The translations under genes were made by a program, and so were the position numbers. This document shows positions 22,955 through 34,523 of a stretch of DNA of 64,000 bases, piece after piece (position 1 is the first letter of the stretch; every line of letters begins with the position of its first letter). The notes beneath the pieces are model-generated. The model did not search any database. It saw only the letters and a list, made by a program, of their open reading frames with translations, and was not told where the DNA came from. Source of the stretch: Sclerotiophoma versabilis (taxonomy: Eukaryota > Ascomycota > Dothideomycetes > Pleosporales > Didymellaceae); contig JAAROD010000015.1 in the NCBI GenBank assembly GCA_012274445.1, positions 2,728,001-2,792,000 on the forward strand, read 5' to 3'.

Positions 22955-24727
22955 ATGCGACTTATCGATGTCCGTACAGTCGAGCTTCGATTGTTCAATG
23001 ATAATGAGATACCCGAGTATGCGATTCTCTCGCATACCTGGGGTACGGACGAGGTGAGCTACCAGGAGCTGGTATGGATCAACCGAATCAAGGCGTTTTC
23101 AGCAAGCTACGATACACCGTCCTCATCAGTCGCCTCGCTCAGCAGCCAGGATAAGTCTTCATCGCTAATGTTGACTGCGATGGAGACTATGCTAAGAAGT
23201 AGCACAAGCTTTGCGACGAATCTAAGCGGTGTCAAAGAGGACGACCTTGTGAAGAGACAGGGGTACTCCAAGATCATCAACGCCGCTAAGGAAGCACAAC
23301 ATCTCGGTTTCAAGTACATCTGGATCGACACTTGTTGCATCGACAAGTCATCGAGCGCAGAGCTCCAGGAAGCCATAAACTCCATGTATCGATGGTATAG
23401 CGATGCTGAAGTCTGCATCGTTTACCTCGAAGACGTCTGGCCGCCTAAGACTGGGCCAAGAGAACTGCAGACTGCGTCAGAACTCGCCAGAAGCGCTTTT
23501 AGCAGTAGTCGCTGGACGAAACGTGGATGGACGCTCCAAGAGCTTGTCGCTCCAGCGGTATGTCGCTTCTATCTGCGCGACTGGCGACTCCTTGGCGAGA
23601 AGGAAGAGTTTCTTCAAGAACTATCAGCAACTACCGGCATTCCCGTCTACGTGCTGGAGGAGCGGCGCTCAGTCAGCGAAGTCTCCATAGCAGAACGCAT
23701 GTCATGGGCTGCCCATCGTCAAACAACCCGTGTTGAGGATCTGGCCTACTGCCTCCTTGGACTATTCGACATCCAGATGCCACTACTGTACGGCGAAGGT
23801 ATCAAGGCGTTCATTCGGCTTCAAGAAGAGATTCTCAGAACCACAGATGACTACTCCCTTTTTGCCTGGCGCGCCTCAGACCCCACGCCTTCCACCTACC
23901 GCGGCCTCCTCGCCCGCTCGCCTCTTGAATTCCGCGACTGCCAATCTTTTGAACGCGAAGAAAGCACAGCCACATTCCCTATTAACCCAACACCCATCGG
24001 CTTGCACATTCAAGTCGAATTCCTTCCCCATCCTCAGAATAAAGCCCGCATTCTCGCACTCATTCGCGCCTCCAACGCGCTCAATCAACGTCTCGCCATC
24101 TCCCTCACATGCCTTGATGGCTTAGAGCAATATGCCCGCGTCGACGCTGGCACTCTGACACCAGTGAACGACTGGCCCACCGGGCAGCTGCGCACCATCT
24201 ATGTGCGCCAAAACCCCTGCATACCGGCAGACTTCACGACTCCCGAGTTCTCATCCTTCCATATCCGACGCCGCTTCGCAAACCAGACAATTCCACCTGT
24301 ACGCATCATCTCTGCCTTTCCGCGAGAGTTGTGGAATGGCCAGACGCACGAGCTGCGTATCCCGACGTCGGCGCCGAAGGCGTTTGGAGTGCTGCTGTTG
24401 CGGGTGCAGGATCATGCTTATGCGCATTCGCTCAGTTTTCCTGTGGCGTTTGGCTTTGATAGGGCGACTTGTCATTACTGGATCAAAGCGGTGCCGGACT
24501 ATGTTGCGCCTGAGGGTTTGGGTGCAAGGGGTGCGTGGCAGACGGTGTTGAAGAGGGATTACATACCGGATGAGTGCTATGATGCGAGGAGAGGAAGTAA
24601 CGTGAGACGCGATATCTTCGTAGTAGGAGACGGTGGAGTGGGCATTGGTGTTAGTATCAAGGCAGGGCTTGTGGGTGATAGAGTTGCGTTAGTGGTCAGT
24701 GTTGATGGGTTGGTACGGTGGCATTAG
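22955..24727 (+). CDS. HET-domain heterokaryon incompatibility protein
   Basis: Likely allorecognition/cell-death trigger of the vegetative incompatibility type. It starts MRLIDVRTVELRLF, the usual opening of this subfamily, so ATG 22955 is chosen over the non-ATG extension from 22865. HET motifs follow: YAILSHTWG, FKYIWIDTCCIDK, MYRWYSDAEVCIVYLEDV and RWTKRGWTLQELVAP. Next come RVEDLAYCLLGLFDIQMPLLYGEG and EEILRTTDDYSLFAWR, typical of the long HET proteins. About 50 extra Ser/Thr-rich residues lie between EVSYQEL and GYSKI, a longer spacer than usual. It is a single exon of 590 residues with no lesion, in contrast to the HET frame at 55.8-57.3 kb. Confidence 0.93.
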   Translation: MRLIDVRTVELRLFNDNEIPEYAILSHTWGTDEVSYQELVWINRIKAFSASYDTPSSSVASLSSQDKSSSLMLTAMETMLRSSTSFATNLSGVKEDDLVKRQGYSKIINAAKEAQHLGFKYIWIDTCCIDKSSSAELQEAINSMYRWYSDAEVCIVYLEDVWPPKTGPRELQTASELARSAFSSSRWTKRGWTLQELVAPAVCRFYLRDWRLLGEKEEFLQELSATTGIPVYVLEERRSVSEVSIAERMSWAAHRQTTRVEDLAYCLLGLFDIQMPLLYGEGIKAFIRLQEEILRTTDDYSLFAWRASDPTPSTYRGLLARSPLEFRDCQSFEREESTATFPINPTPIGLHIQVEFLPHPQNKARILALIRASNALNQRLAISLTCLDGLEQYARVDAGTLTPVNDWPTGQLRTIYVRQNPCIPADFTTPEFSSFHIRRRFANQTIPPVRIISAFPRELWNGQTHELRIPTSAPKAFGVLLLRVQDHAYAHSLSFPVAFGFDRATCHYWIKAVPDYVAPEGLGARGAWQTVLKRDYIPDECYDARRGSNVRRDIFVVGDGGVGIGVSIKAGLVGDRVALVVSVDGLVRWH

Positions 24728-25063
24728 GGGTATCTTTTAATCGTACTCGATGTTTACATACAAAACGCCTCAACTGCTATTAAAAAACCTAAACCCTTCC
24801 CCCTATTATACATAATGGTCCACGCCTAGATGTCGAAGCTCCCCGTCCGCTTTGATGGTGCAGTTTGGTGTCCGTTGCCATTTGGTGCGCGCTTTCTTCA
24901 GCTCTGGTATTCTTATTGGCTTGGGGATGGCATGAATAGCATTATCCCTTTAGGATTATCCCTGATCCTTCCCCCAGAGTTGGGACTGTGTTCGGAATTA
25001 AAACATCCATCATGCCGGGGAGGTTTTTTGGCTTGTCACACGCCGCACATAGCGCGAAAGCAA

Positions 25064-25545
25064 TTAGTAGAAGAACAGGAGCCCGGTGCGGGTCCGTACA
25101 ATGGAGGGTTGGACGGAGCCCCGGAGGCGCTCGAGGCCATAGTGCTGGGAAAGTTCCAACATGTCTGCCAGTATTCCCGCAGCCACCCATTCTCGTACTC
25201 GAGTCCCTCTAATGCGAGCGAGGGCTGCGAGATGCTGGCGTTGATCAACGACGTCGGTGTTCTGGCCACCTTTTAAGCGGGCTTCTAAACCCTGCTGTTT
25301 CTTGTCAAAGGTGTCGTTGCGGTTGCTTTATGTACTTGAATGGGGTATGTCTTCGTTGTAGCGACGATCTCGGCTGTCTCGGCTGCCAGTTGCATGACGC
25401 CGCCCAACGTCTGGCTGTCATAGTCCTCCACATAATCATCCTCCTGGAATGTGCCCTCCATGTTGTCACCTTCTGCATTGTCGTCCTCCGCATGAAGAAC
25501 CATGTCATACGAGTCTGGGATAGGTCCTGAGTATGGCGGAAGCAT
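25064..25545 (-). CDS. Possible hypothetical gene, unknown
   Basis: The open frame from ATG 25545 has an acidic stretch (MLHAEDDNAEGD-like composition) and coding-like codon use. Inferred intron 25295-25335 (GTACAT...ACAG) joins phase-correctly to a helical tail ending at 25064 (146 residues). A competing frame (25269-25036) contains a Trp/Tyr-rich segment YENGWLREYWQTCW that may instead be the real second exon, and an antisense ORF (24830-25276) is also open. The gene is plausible but its structure is unresolved. Confidence 0.3.
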
Positions 25546-27297
25546 GGCAGGAGTGGGCTTCTGGTAGCCAATTAGGTACGTGTCAGCAATCTTGCATTAG
25601 TAAAGCCAATGAACAAATATTCACTGAAAGATGTAAGAACGTTGTGCAAGGAAGGTGGCCTACTGATGGCTTTGGACTGTACAGAGGAGCCTGGACATGA
25701 GTATTGCCTCGAAGCAATACAGGAATGAACGTTTGACGCGGGACTTCCCTGAAGGGAGATTACCACTCAGATGCAGATGGCGAAAGTGTCCAGATATAAC
25801 GACAACACCACGCAGGTGATCTATCATAGGCGAAGCAGCTTGGACCAGAGAACGAACTCTGATGGAGCCCCCTGCAGCTACGGTCCTGATCTATCTGTAT
25901 CTTTCGTTTGCTGGCTCGTCTTCAAATGTGAGGCACCTGGCGAGCTCACTAATGTGAACCTAAAGAGTCTATACATCTTAGTTTAGAACGCCACAGTGGC
26001 CTTCTATTCGCCGTATAGCAGCGAAAGAAGTTCGATGTTTCTCGCATGACCGCAGTCGGCAGCTCTACTTTGTAGCTCTGACTCGCATTAGGCGGACAGA
26101 GACCGAACCCGGGGCCACGGGGGAACATGCTCGTTTCCGTTACAGTATGCCATTGGTACTAGTTTGGAGATACTAGACGAAAAGGCGACTAAGCATTGTG
26201 GTGGCTGAACTACAGCAAATGCATGCTGCTTCTTATGTATGTATCGCAGGCGTGATGAAAGGCTGTTGCTCACTTCTGCGTATCAGACGGTCGCAGCTGG
26301 CTTGACCGCTCCAGCCTCGATTTATCACAGGTAGTTGAGTATAGATCCATTGGTGATGTGTACTAGACTCATGTAATGAAGGATGGCGCGTTCGTGCGGT
26401 GCAGCGAGGGTAGGGACAGGGGCAAGGGTAACGGGAAGACGCACGCACTAAGTAAATGAAACAGCGTACAAAGAGCGGAGACACGCAAAAAAATGACAGG
26501 TCTCACGCAGACCGAGAAACAACATGGAGGGGACTAGCTTGAAACGAGGAACTCTTGCGAAGATATGCACGGTAGAAGTTTTATCATGCTTTTAGAGAAC
26601 GAACTGTGCCTATCTGGAACTGGAACATCATATAAGGGCTCAGCTATTGGTGATTGTGACAGTTTTGATATACCCGCCAGGGAATAGATTCAGATATTTG
26701 GGTAGCTGGGCTAATTAAGCGGGTGTGCCGCCTTGAAAGTGGGTCGCCTGTCAAACCTGGAAATGTTGAAGACATAGGCGGCTGTGCTGCTAGCTGACGC
26801 CTAGCTGTGAGAATCTTAGGCGTTTTCAGTTTGTGCCACTTTTGATACTAGATCTTGTGAAGATCATTGTCTAACTTCAACGCTGTAGGCAGTGGCTGAG
26901 GCGGCTGCTTAAGGGTCGCGTCCCAGTATATCCGGCTGAGTCTTTTGCCGTGAGAATCGAAAGCAAGGAGAAGAAGACAAAGGATTTTCAAGATTAGTGC
27001 CGACCCAGAGATCATGACGGGATCTCGTCCAAGGCCATGGGGTGGCGTTGAGCAGCCGATGGAGATCCTCTAGGCCTGTGAGGGCATTATCAAATAAATT
27101 CTCCAAGGCTGTCTAGCCTGCTCGAAAACGAAGACAAAGTTCGCCAAACGCAGGTGTCTATTGTCTTCTTGGACGAGTATCTCCTCATTGACGATCGATT
27201 TCAGCTTCCAGTTGCTGGCTAATGCGAGCTGGTAGTGGTAACGCTGAGTTCTGCATGTAGCTATAGATTTCAGCTCAGCTGAGCGATGCCAAAGGTG
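25546..27297. other. Intergenic stretch, no gene seen
   Basis: Only short frames without motifs. No RNA gene or tandem repeat was recognised. Confidence 0.5.
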
Positions 27298-28239
27298 TTA
27301 CGAGGACGGGAACTCTTCATCATTATACGAAGGTTGAGACGATTCCAATTCATCTCCTTGCGGAGACTGTCGTGTTGAAGCTCCCGAGCTGGTCTCTGCT
27401 CGACGGATAGCAAGCTCTTCTTCGTATTGGCGTCTCAGATTCTCCGGCATGGCTCCACGCAGAAGTGATTCAATGGCTTCTGTGCTCAAAGGAGCAAACG
27501 TGTCACGCAAAAGAAGAGGCCTCTGTGATCCGTGAAGAAGCCAGCGTTGACGTGCAGCCCGGCCTACTAGCTCCTCGTCAGTCTCGACTTGGTAAGCTGA
27601 CGATTGATCGATTGCTTGCACCCTATGCAGATCTGCAAGGCGCCGACCAAAGCCTGCGTGGAGATCTTCAGTAGACCGGCTCGAATGTTGCAGTGCGGCT
27701 GGAGGGGGGAGTTCTGTCTGCAGACGTCCACGTCCAACCCCTCCGCGGTGGGAGATGACACCAGGTGTTGTAGACACATAAGGTAGACTCGGCGGCCCCG
27801 CTTGAAACAGCTCAGTACGACAATCCGGACGTGCGTACCGCCTTGGGTGTCTGCTTTGGAACCATAGCAGGATGCAGGTGCAGTGAAACGCATGCCCGCA
27901 CTTCACCATTTCTACCACGTCCTTATTGAGCGCCTCCAGACAGGTACTGCAGGTAGCATCAGGCTGAGCGGGAACAGGAAGGACGCCGGTCATCAAGAAC
28001 TCCGCTCGAGAGCGTAGAGGTAGTGTGTCAGCAGGTGGTGTGCTGTCGGGCGATACATGTGAATCTTGCTCAAGCACTTCAATCATGGTCTGAAACGGTG
28101 GCATTGAAAGAGGAGGTGGAGTCTCTGGTGCCATACTCGTATGTCCAACAGGAAGAGGGGACGAACGCGTAGTCGCTTGTGGTTCTATTCTGGCGGGGGT
28201 AGCTGACAATTCTGGTTGATCTGGGAACAGTACTGGCAT
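27298..28239 (-). CDS. RING-H2-like protein with one missing zinc ligand
   Basis: 313 residues, one exon. The RING region reads ATCSTCLEALNKDVVEMVKCGHAFHCTCILLWFQ, then RYARPDCRTELF. C1, C2, C3, H4, H5, C6 and C8 are present, but the Cys of the final Cys-Pro-x-Cys is Arg (ARPDCR). E3 ligase activity is therefore doubtful, though some RINGs tolerate one lost ligand. The flanks are Pro/Ser-rich and disordered; the C-terminal third contains charged helices (EAIESLLRGAMPENLRRQYEEEL). The substrate is unknown. Confidence 0.75.
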   Translation of the reverse strand: MPVLFPDQPELSATPARIEPQATTRSSPLPVGHTSMAPETPPPLSMPPFQTMIEVLEQDSHVSPDSTPPADTLPLRSRAEFLMTGVLPVPAQPDATCSTCLEALNKDVVEMVKCGHAFHCTCILLWFQSRHPRRYARPDCRTELFQAGPPSLPYVSTTPGVISHRGGVGRGRLQTELPPPAALQHSSRSTEDLHAGFGRRLADLHRVQAIDQSSAYQVETDEELVGRAARQRWLLHGSQRPLLLRDTFAPLSTEAIESLLRGAMPENLRRQYEEELAIRRAETSSGASTRQSPQGDELESSQPSYNDEEFPSS

Positions 28240-28718
28240 ACTAGCGGTTACAAAATCGAAACGCGTGCGAGTTTATTGGAAATCCGATCTGTGGTATGGC
28301 GATGTTCTTATCCAAACGAAAGGTCGAAGGAAAGGAGCTTGACCAAATGATCCTAGCGCAACTGTGCTCTAACAAAGAGTGAAGGCCTCTGAGCTTGCTG
28401 TGAAACATGCTAGAGCAGGCAGCTGACACTGTATTCATCAAATTGAAAAAGTGTGTTGTGATCATGTTGGCAGCATGTTGGGTGTGTGGCCAGTGCCAGA
28501 AGTCCAGCAGCGGCCCATAAAAACGTATTTCATTGGCAAAAAGTGGTGAACAAGACAAATATGTCAACTCCTGAACTCCAGATACCTCTTTGGAGGTTGT
28601 AGAACGCCAACCATATCAGACATCAACACCAACACCAACGCGCTAAATGCTGTGATAAAATCAAACAGACGGAAGAGGCAGTCACCGATTGACGATGCTC
28701 CGCTCTGCTCAAACCTAT
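28240..28718. other. Intergenic stretch
   Basis: Promoter of the RING-like gene and 3' flank of the homeobox gene, both minus strand. Nothing further is seen. Confidence 0.5.
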
Positions 28719-30650
28719 TCACCTCCATTGGCCCTGACTCAGTGCTAACAATCCTTCAACGCACCCTGCTTCCTCTGCTGAACTCAGATTTGTCCGTGCA
28801 CTACCGTTGTCACGGCTCATGAAAGCGCTCAGCTCGTCATCCTGTTCTGGATCGATGGTGCCCTTGCCCCCTTTCTTTGCTTTGGCTAGCAAAGCACTAA
28901 GACTAGCGCTCTGGGAGATAATATTCGTGTTCTCACCGAGCACTCGACGTGGTCGTGTTGCTGAAGCAGGTGTAGCAAAGCCTCGTCTGCGCACCGACTT
29001 TGGCATATCGGGCTCCCAATTTTCCTTGTCAGACTCTGTCGAAGGAAAGTCGTCTGACTCGGTCTCATCATTGTCTTTTTGCTTCTTGCCGCTTGAGAAA
29101 ACGTTGAAGGTAGACGCGCGTTGTATAGATCCTCGTGACTTTTTTACTCCTGATGAATTGAGCACTTTGTGCGAGCTCTGCCTTGACTTCAAAGGTATGT
29201 TCTGTCGTGCCTGGTTTTGGGCAAGGATCTTCCTGTTCGCGCGCAGCAAACCAATGGCATCTGCTGCACTCCCACTGCCCTCCTGCTCTGCGCGCGCTGT
29301 CAAGCTTGTGTTGTGACGTGTGTCGGGATCGCACCAGAACTCCCAGGCGCGAGAATCCCTACTCCTTCCAATACTGGGCGAGACTCGGGCCATCTTGGGG
29401 CTAGGCTCCCCTCTTGCTGCAGCGAACAGACGGTCGTTCAGACCTGCAGCACTGTAGCTTCTTCGCAGACCAGCAGCGGCGCGGGCGAAGGGAACCGGAG
29501 TAGTCTTTGGGTGAGGAGGGGACGGTGTCTTGTCCAGGTCTGTCACGACCCGTGCCGAGCCATCCTCATTCGTGGCGATCCGTACGAAGGAATGCGCGCG
29601 TTTCAGAGGACGCGTGTCGACGGACTTGGACATCTCAGGAGACTCGATAGCTTTGGGCGGAGCATTGGGAAAGGTGATGGTCTCTGGCGCGTAGTCTTCG
29701 GCAGAGCGTACAAAAGACGCGCTGCGACGGTTCGAGATCCATGATGTCCGAGGCTGCGCGCCCTGTGATGCTGATGCGCTCTGCTGGGAGCTGCTGATCT
29801 CTGTAGGCGCGGTGTCGATGGTCTGCGGGTCGGTGGAAGGTTCTGCTGTTGGCTGTGTCGTTTTTTGAGTATCGTCTTCGGTAGCTGCTGTGGTCTCCTC
29901 AGCTATCTGTGTCTCTGTCACTGTGTCGTCTGAAGTGGCTACAGGTGTCGTTGGCTGCGCCGGTGCATCGGTCTTCGGCGCCTCTGACCCCGGCTCCGGC
30001 GCGTTCCCGCTCTCGCGCGCGTGCTCGTCTTCGGTCGCAGGATCAGACATATTGGACGACGACGACATCAGCGAGGCGGAAGAAGAGGGGTCGAGGGGTC
30101 GCGAACGGCGGCGGTCGTTCTGTCTTTTGTTCTGAAACCAGATCTGTAGGTGGGTTTAGTCGCGCTCCCTCGTGACGTGGAACGAACTGGATGGACTGGC
30201 CTTACCTGAACTTCCTTCTCGCCTAGCGCGACTTTGCTAACAATCTCCAGACGCGCAGCCTTGTCTGGCTTCGGGTTGATCAGATATTCCGCCTTCAGAA
30301 TGTCTTCGTCTTCCTTGCTGTGGGATGGAGGTCAGCGCGCTGAGTTGCGGAGTTGGTGGGGTCATGGCGCCAACCGAAGTGCTTCCGTGTGTGCACCTGA
30401 GCACGTTCCAGCGCGTCTTCGAAATGCTCAACACAAGAGATGGGATGGAATGGCTTGGAGAAAACCAAACTTACGAGGTGCGTCTGCGTTTCTGACGAGC
30501 TAGTGGCTTGTTGTCGACATCTGGAGGCATTTTGTTCGCGACTGTTTCTGGCGAGTGCACGAGAAATGCAAAATCCGTCGTGATTGTAGATGGGCTGGCG
30601 CGTCTGCCAATGGGATCAGACGCGACTGGGAGTGGCGACGAGGGTAACAT
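28719..30650 (-). CDS. Homeobox transcription factor (Yox1-like)
   Basis: DNA-binding regulator. Three exons: 30650-30475, 30317-30206 and 30143-28719, with introns 30318-30474 (157 nt) and 30144-30205 (62 nt). Splicing builds an intact 60-residue homeodomain: KRRRTSKEDEDILKAEYLIN, PKPDKAARLEIVSKVALGEK, then VQIWFQNKRQNDRRRSR. The diagnostic Arg5, Leu16, Trp48, Phe49, Asn51 and Arg53 are all present. The second intron cuts directly before IWFQN. The long C-terminal part is disordered, Ser/Thr/Pro-rich, with WEFWCDPD and KENWEPD short motifs typical of fungal Yox1-like cell-cycle repressors. Total 570 residues. ATG 30650 (MLPSSPLPV) is preferred; an upstream non-ATG extension is open but unlikely. 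Confidence 0.88.
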
Positions 30651-33433
30651 TTCGACCAACGGTCTTGACGATGAGTGAGCAAAAGTGTGTGTATCAAGAG
30701 TCGATTGGCATTGGATCTTGAAGGAAGTAATAGAAAACGAATTGGTGGCAGGGGAGGTTAGACGCGTTGGTAGAGCGCGTTGCGCCGGCTCGGGATGCAA
30801 GACATCACTCCAGTGCACTTTACCTGGTTGAGAACATCAATGTCCGTGCGCCTCCCACCTTGAGCCTCAAGTTCCCGCAGCATACCTTTTGCTCCTGTCT
30901 CCAGCGAGTGCCAAATCTATGCGCTTTTCGCTCGTACACAAGCTACTACTAATGGGTCTTTGACTTCATGTGTGAAAAAGGTGCTGCAGTCCTTTGACGC
31001 GTCGTCGATCCTGTACGTCCCAATCTGCACCAGAGCACGAGCAGAGCTCGGTTGTCAACATGAACCATGGTCGATCGCGAAGGACGCGTCTTGAGACCAC
31101 ACAGTGGGTCCTTTCCACCCACTCTGCTTCTCCCGGACAATATTGCTCTTGGCCACTTTATGGCCCCCGACCACTCCTCTCACTGCATTCGCGCTTTTGC
31201 ACCGTGTAGCAGACATTATCATCTACCGCTCCGTGATAATAAAGGGAGCCCTTTGATTTGATCTCAACTCGAGATTGCGATTTCACGCGTCATTGTATTG
31301 GCTTGCTCTGGCACGCTTGTTGAGCGGCCATTTTGCTAGACTTGCTTGCGCGACAAGATCGCAAAGAAGGTGACTATACGGACACAGACATGGTCCCGTG
31401 TTACGCGCAGGTATTTCTGTGTCTTGAGGCGTTGCACATGGTGAACAACTACTAGGAAATGCTGTTGTATTCGTTCATTCTTTGCAAGATCACGTTGTCG
31501 CGCCGTCATGTGATCGATCTAGCCATTTGTACACTGGTGGCAAATGGGTCCCGGGGAAGCCGCCAGCGGGCCTTCCGAGCCCCACAATTAACATCTCTAG
31601 GATCAGTGAAGTAACGCATTGCGATTTCTTCTACGTTTCATCGGATGGTCGCCACTAACTCAAACTGCCGGCAGTTTCTCTATATGCTGAGAAGGCAACA
31701 ACTAGGCAACATTCCCGCTTACTGCTTCCAGCCCAATATCACCCTTGGCGGCTTCACCGTAAGATGAGCTAAACTTCACCGACGTTATGTTTACGAAATA
31801 TGCACCCGCAACCACTAAAACTCCCAGTTTCTGACTGTCTACAAGCCTGTAAGAAACGCCATATGCCGAATGCGTTTGGCTTGCAGAGGATCTCCACCAG
31901 CACCGGTGAAGTGAAAGTCAACTCCAGGCAGAAGTCAGTGTTGCAAGAGCTGAATTCTGAAAGATGAGACAGTCGCTATGTACCAGTTGCCTTTTTACCA
32001 TCATCACGACCCAATTTATTGAGCGGCTGCCGCACGCCCTACGCTCGTTGAACCGCAGCTACGGCAGCGAGGCTGAACAGGTTCCAATACTCTCCGGAGA
32101 TGGCCCGGCAGTCTTGACATCGACCCGGACGCATGTTTCTGGGATTATCTCTGTGTGGCGGGCCCAAGCGTGTGCTATGAGGCATTATCGGGCAGAGCGA
32201 TGTCTTGGACGAGTGACCGGATTTTGACCCCACGGTCCTAGCAGATCTTCCTTACAACTTCACTTCTTTTCGACTGCTATTGGACTGGGGTGGCTCATAC
32301 ACAAACGTTTCTGACTGCATGCTATACTGGTCGCTAGACATGCAAGTCTAGCGTTACTCCATCGTTGCAGTTCTGTTATTCACAATCGACGTCCGTATGG
32401 TTGATGTACATGCGGCCCCCACAAATTCACACCAAAAGTATGTAAAGCCGGGTTGACTTACGGTGTAGGGCTAGCCCTACACTTTCGCCTACGAATTTCC
32501 TCTAACGTGAGTCGGCTCGGAGCACTCGAGATCTTCGGTGCAACGCCACGCATTTCTTGCATCTGTTTATGCATACAACCTTCCCGTGCCTTTCTGTTTA
32601 TCAGGTGGGGCCCTCAAGCATGCGATGTTCAACCTTTCCGAAACTGGCAGACGGTAGTAAATATCACTTCCGTCCTTGATTTGTGGATAATCCAGGGATC
32701 GTTGATGTGACATGCGGCTCTCTGAGCGTGACTATGTTACTTGCAAGTGCAAGCGACATCCGCACTCCACCAAGCATACATACGCGCCCACAGTCATCAG
32801 ATATTGAGATGGTCCGTCATGTGGCCAGTGCTAAAGGGCGTCTCCGTTGCCATCCTGAGACGAATCGGCCCTGATCAAGGTGTGTAACAACATTGGCAAT
32901 GGTCACGAGCGGTCAGTCAAAAGCAGGCAACCACCTGGTCACCATCGATTCTATAAGCTATTGGTCATCTTTCTCTGCCCAATCTGCCTGCACACAAACA
33001 CCCTTGCGCGTTCCAACAGATGGCGGGCGTTTCTCCTATCCCACACTACAATGCCAACCCTGAAACTGTTGCAACTATCCTTACAATAGTGCAGGTTACA
33101 TCCTACTTCGCTCTGAAATCGTTGGCTAACACGCTCAGACCTTGTGAGTTAGGCGCATAAGCATGATACTCTCTGTGCCACCTGCGGAACTAAACTTTCT
33201 AGAGTGCGCACAACCTCCGATCTTACACAACTGCACGTTCTTCCATCATCTCCGAGCCCAGAATGGTACCCTGAGTCATGGGTATCAATGCTTTGTCACC
33301 GTGATGAGCGCTTGGTCGTGGAGGTGAGCGTAACCCCGAGTCCTTTTAATAAATCCTGAACGACTGGTAGCAATTGGGAGAACCAAACGCAATCGTTATT
33401 TTGCTGCAACACGTTTGATGAAGCACGACCAAC
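30651..33433. other. 2.8-kb intergenic stretch, no gene seen
   Basis: Contains the homeobox gene promoter at the left. Open frames are short and motif-free on both strands. No tRNA, snRNA or transposon protein remnant was recognised. Confidence 0.45.
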
Positions 33434-34523
33434 ATGCGTGTAGCCGTTGCCGGAACTTGTAGTCTAGCACTCCTGATTGCACAGGAGATTCAGGAGTCGA
33501 CCTGTCATCAAGTTATCATTCTATCGAGAATAGTAAGTACCAAGACTTCCATCTGCTACTATCAAGTGACCGCATCTTTTCATCAGCACTGACGTTGCAC
33601 AGACCCAGATGGTCCTCATATTGCAAGGTTACCAATGCCAAGTCGTGGACTACAAGAGCCCATCATCTCTCCAACACGCGTTGATGGGAGTGGATACGGT
33701 CATCTCGACAGTGACAGGTAAGCCACAGCTTCGACTCATCGAAGCAGCCGTTCGATGTCGCGTCCGTCGGTTCGCTCCAGCCGAATTCGAAGGTCGACCA
33801 GAACAGCGAGTACCGAACAGTGTATTGGACCGCGGCAGGACAGCGGCTCTCAATTGGCTTCAACAACATGCTGCATACATGCAGTCAACTGTCTTTGTGT
33901 GCGGAATCTTCTATGAACGCTTTGCCGTGGGCGGCCTGCGGGCACATCAGATGGGCGTCAAAATCGCAAATGGAGAAGGAGATTATATTGCAGACCTTCG
34001 CAACATGACAGCGGTAGCGCCAGTCTATGATGCGTTCGACAAGTACTCGCACATCTGCTTGACATCGATATACGACGTTGCCAAATTTGTCGTACGATCA
34101 CTGGATATACCGCATTGGCCCACGGAGATGACCATGTGTGGTGAGAGAATTAGCGTCAATGCTCTCATAGATCTCATCAAGACATGTAGAGGTATGATAT
34201 GTTCGCACTTCGACCTAGTGTTAACTGACTATAGTCCAGGTCGTCCGTTGCATCCCATCGAGTGGCAGAACCCAGCAGGTATGACTAGCAGCCTCACTCC
34301 TAGGCTTTCCACGCTTATTCGTGTTGCAGGGCTCCAATACCAACTCAGTGTTGCTGAAGTGAACCGCGATGTTGCGCAGCAGCAACGGATCGCAACGCAC
34401 CTTGCGACAGCTGAAGGACGTTATGACTTTGTCACTCCTGGATATTTGAACACCATGTACCCTGAAGTACTCGTTACCTCCTTCCAAGCTTGGATTTCGC
34501 ACACTTGGGCTGCCGTACCTTGA
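33434..34523 (+). CDS. NmrA-like / isoflavone reductase-like NAD(P)-binding protein
   Basis: Predicted Rossmann-fold reductase or redox sensor. Four exons with introns 33533-33602 (70 nt), 34192-34239 (48 nt) and 34279-34329 (51 nt); spliced length 306 residues, standard for the family. Seen motifs: MRVAVAGTCSLALLIAQEI at the nucleotide-binding turn, GVDTVISTVTGKPQLRLIEA, VRRFAPAEFEGRPEQ (the family's FxPSEFG equivalent) and ISVNALIDLIKTCRGRPLHP. The glycine-rich turn is degenerate (GTCSLA instead of GxxGxxG), so cofactor binding may be weakened. Introns 2 and 3 are multiples of three without stops, but splicing better matches the family. Confidence 0.82.

Noticed and set aside
24830..25276. 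148-codon plus-strand ORF
   Set aside because: No motif or intron; antisense to a more coding-like minus-strand candidate.
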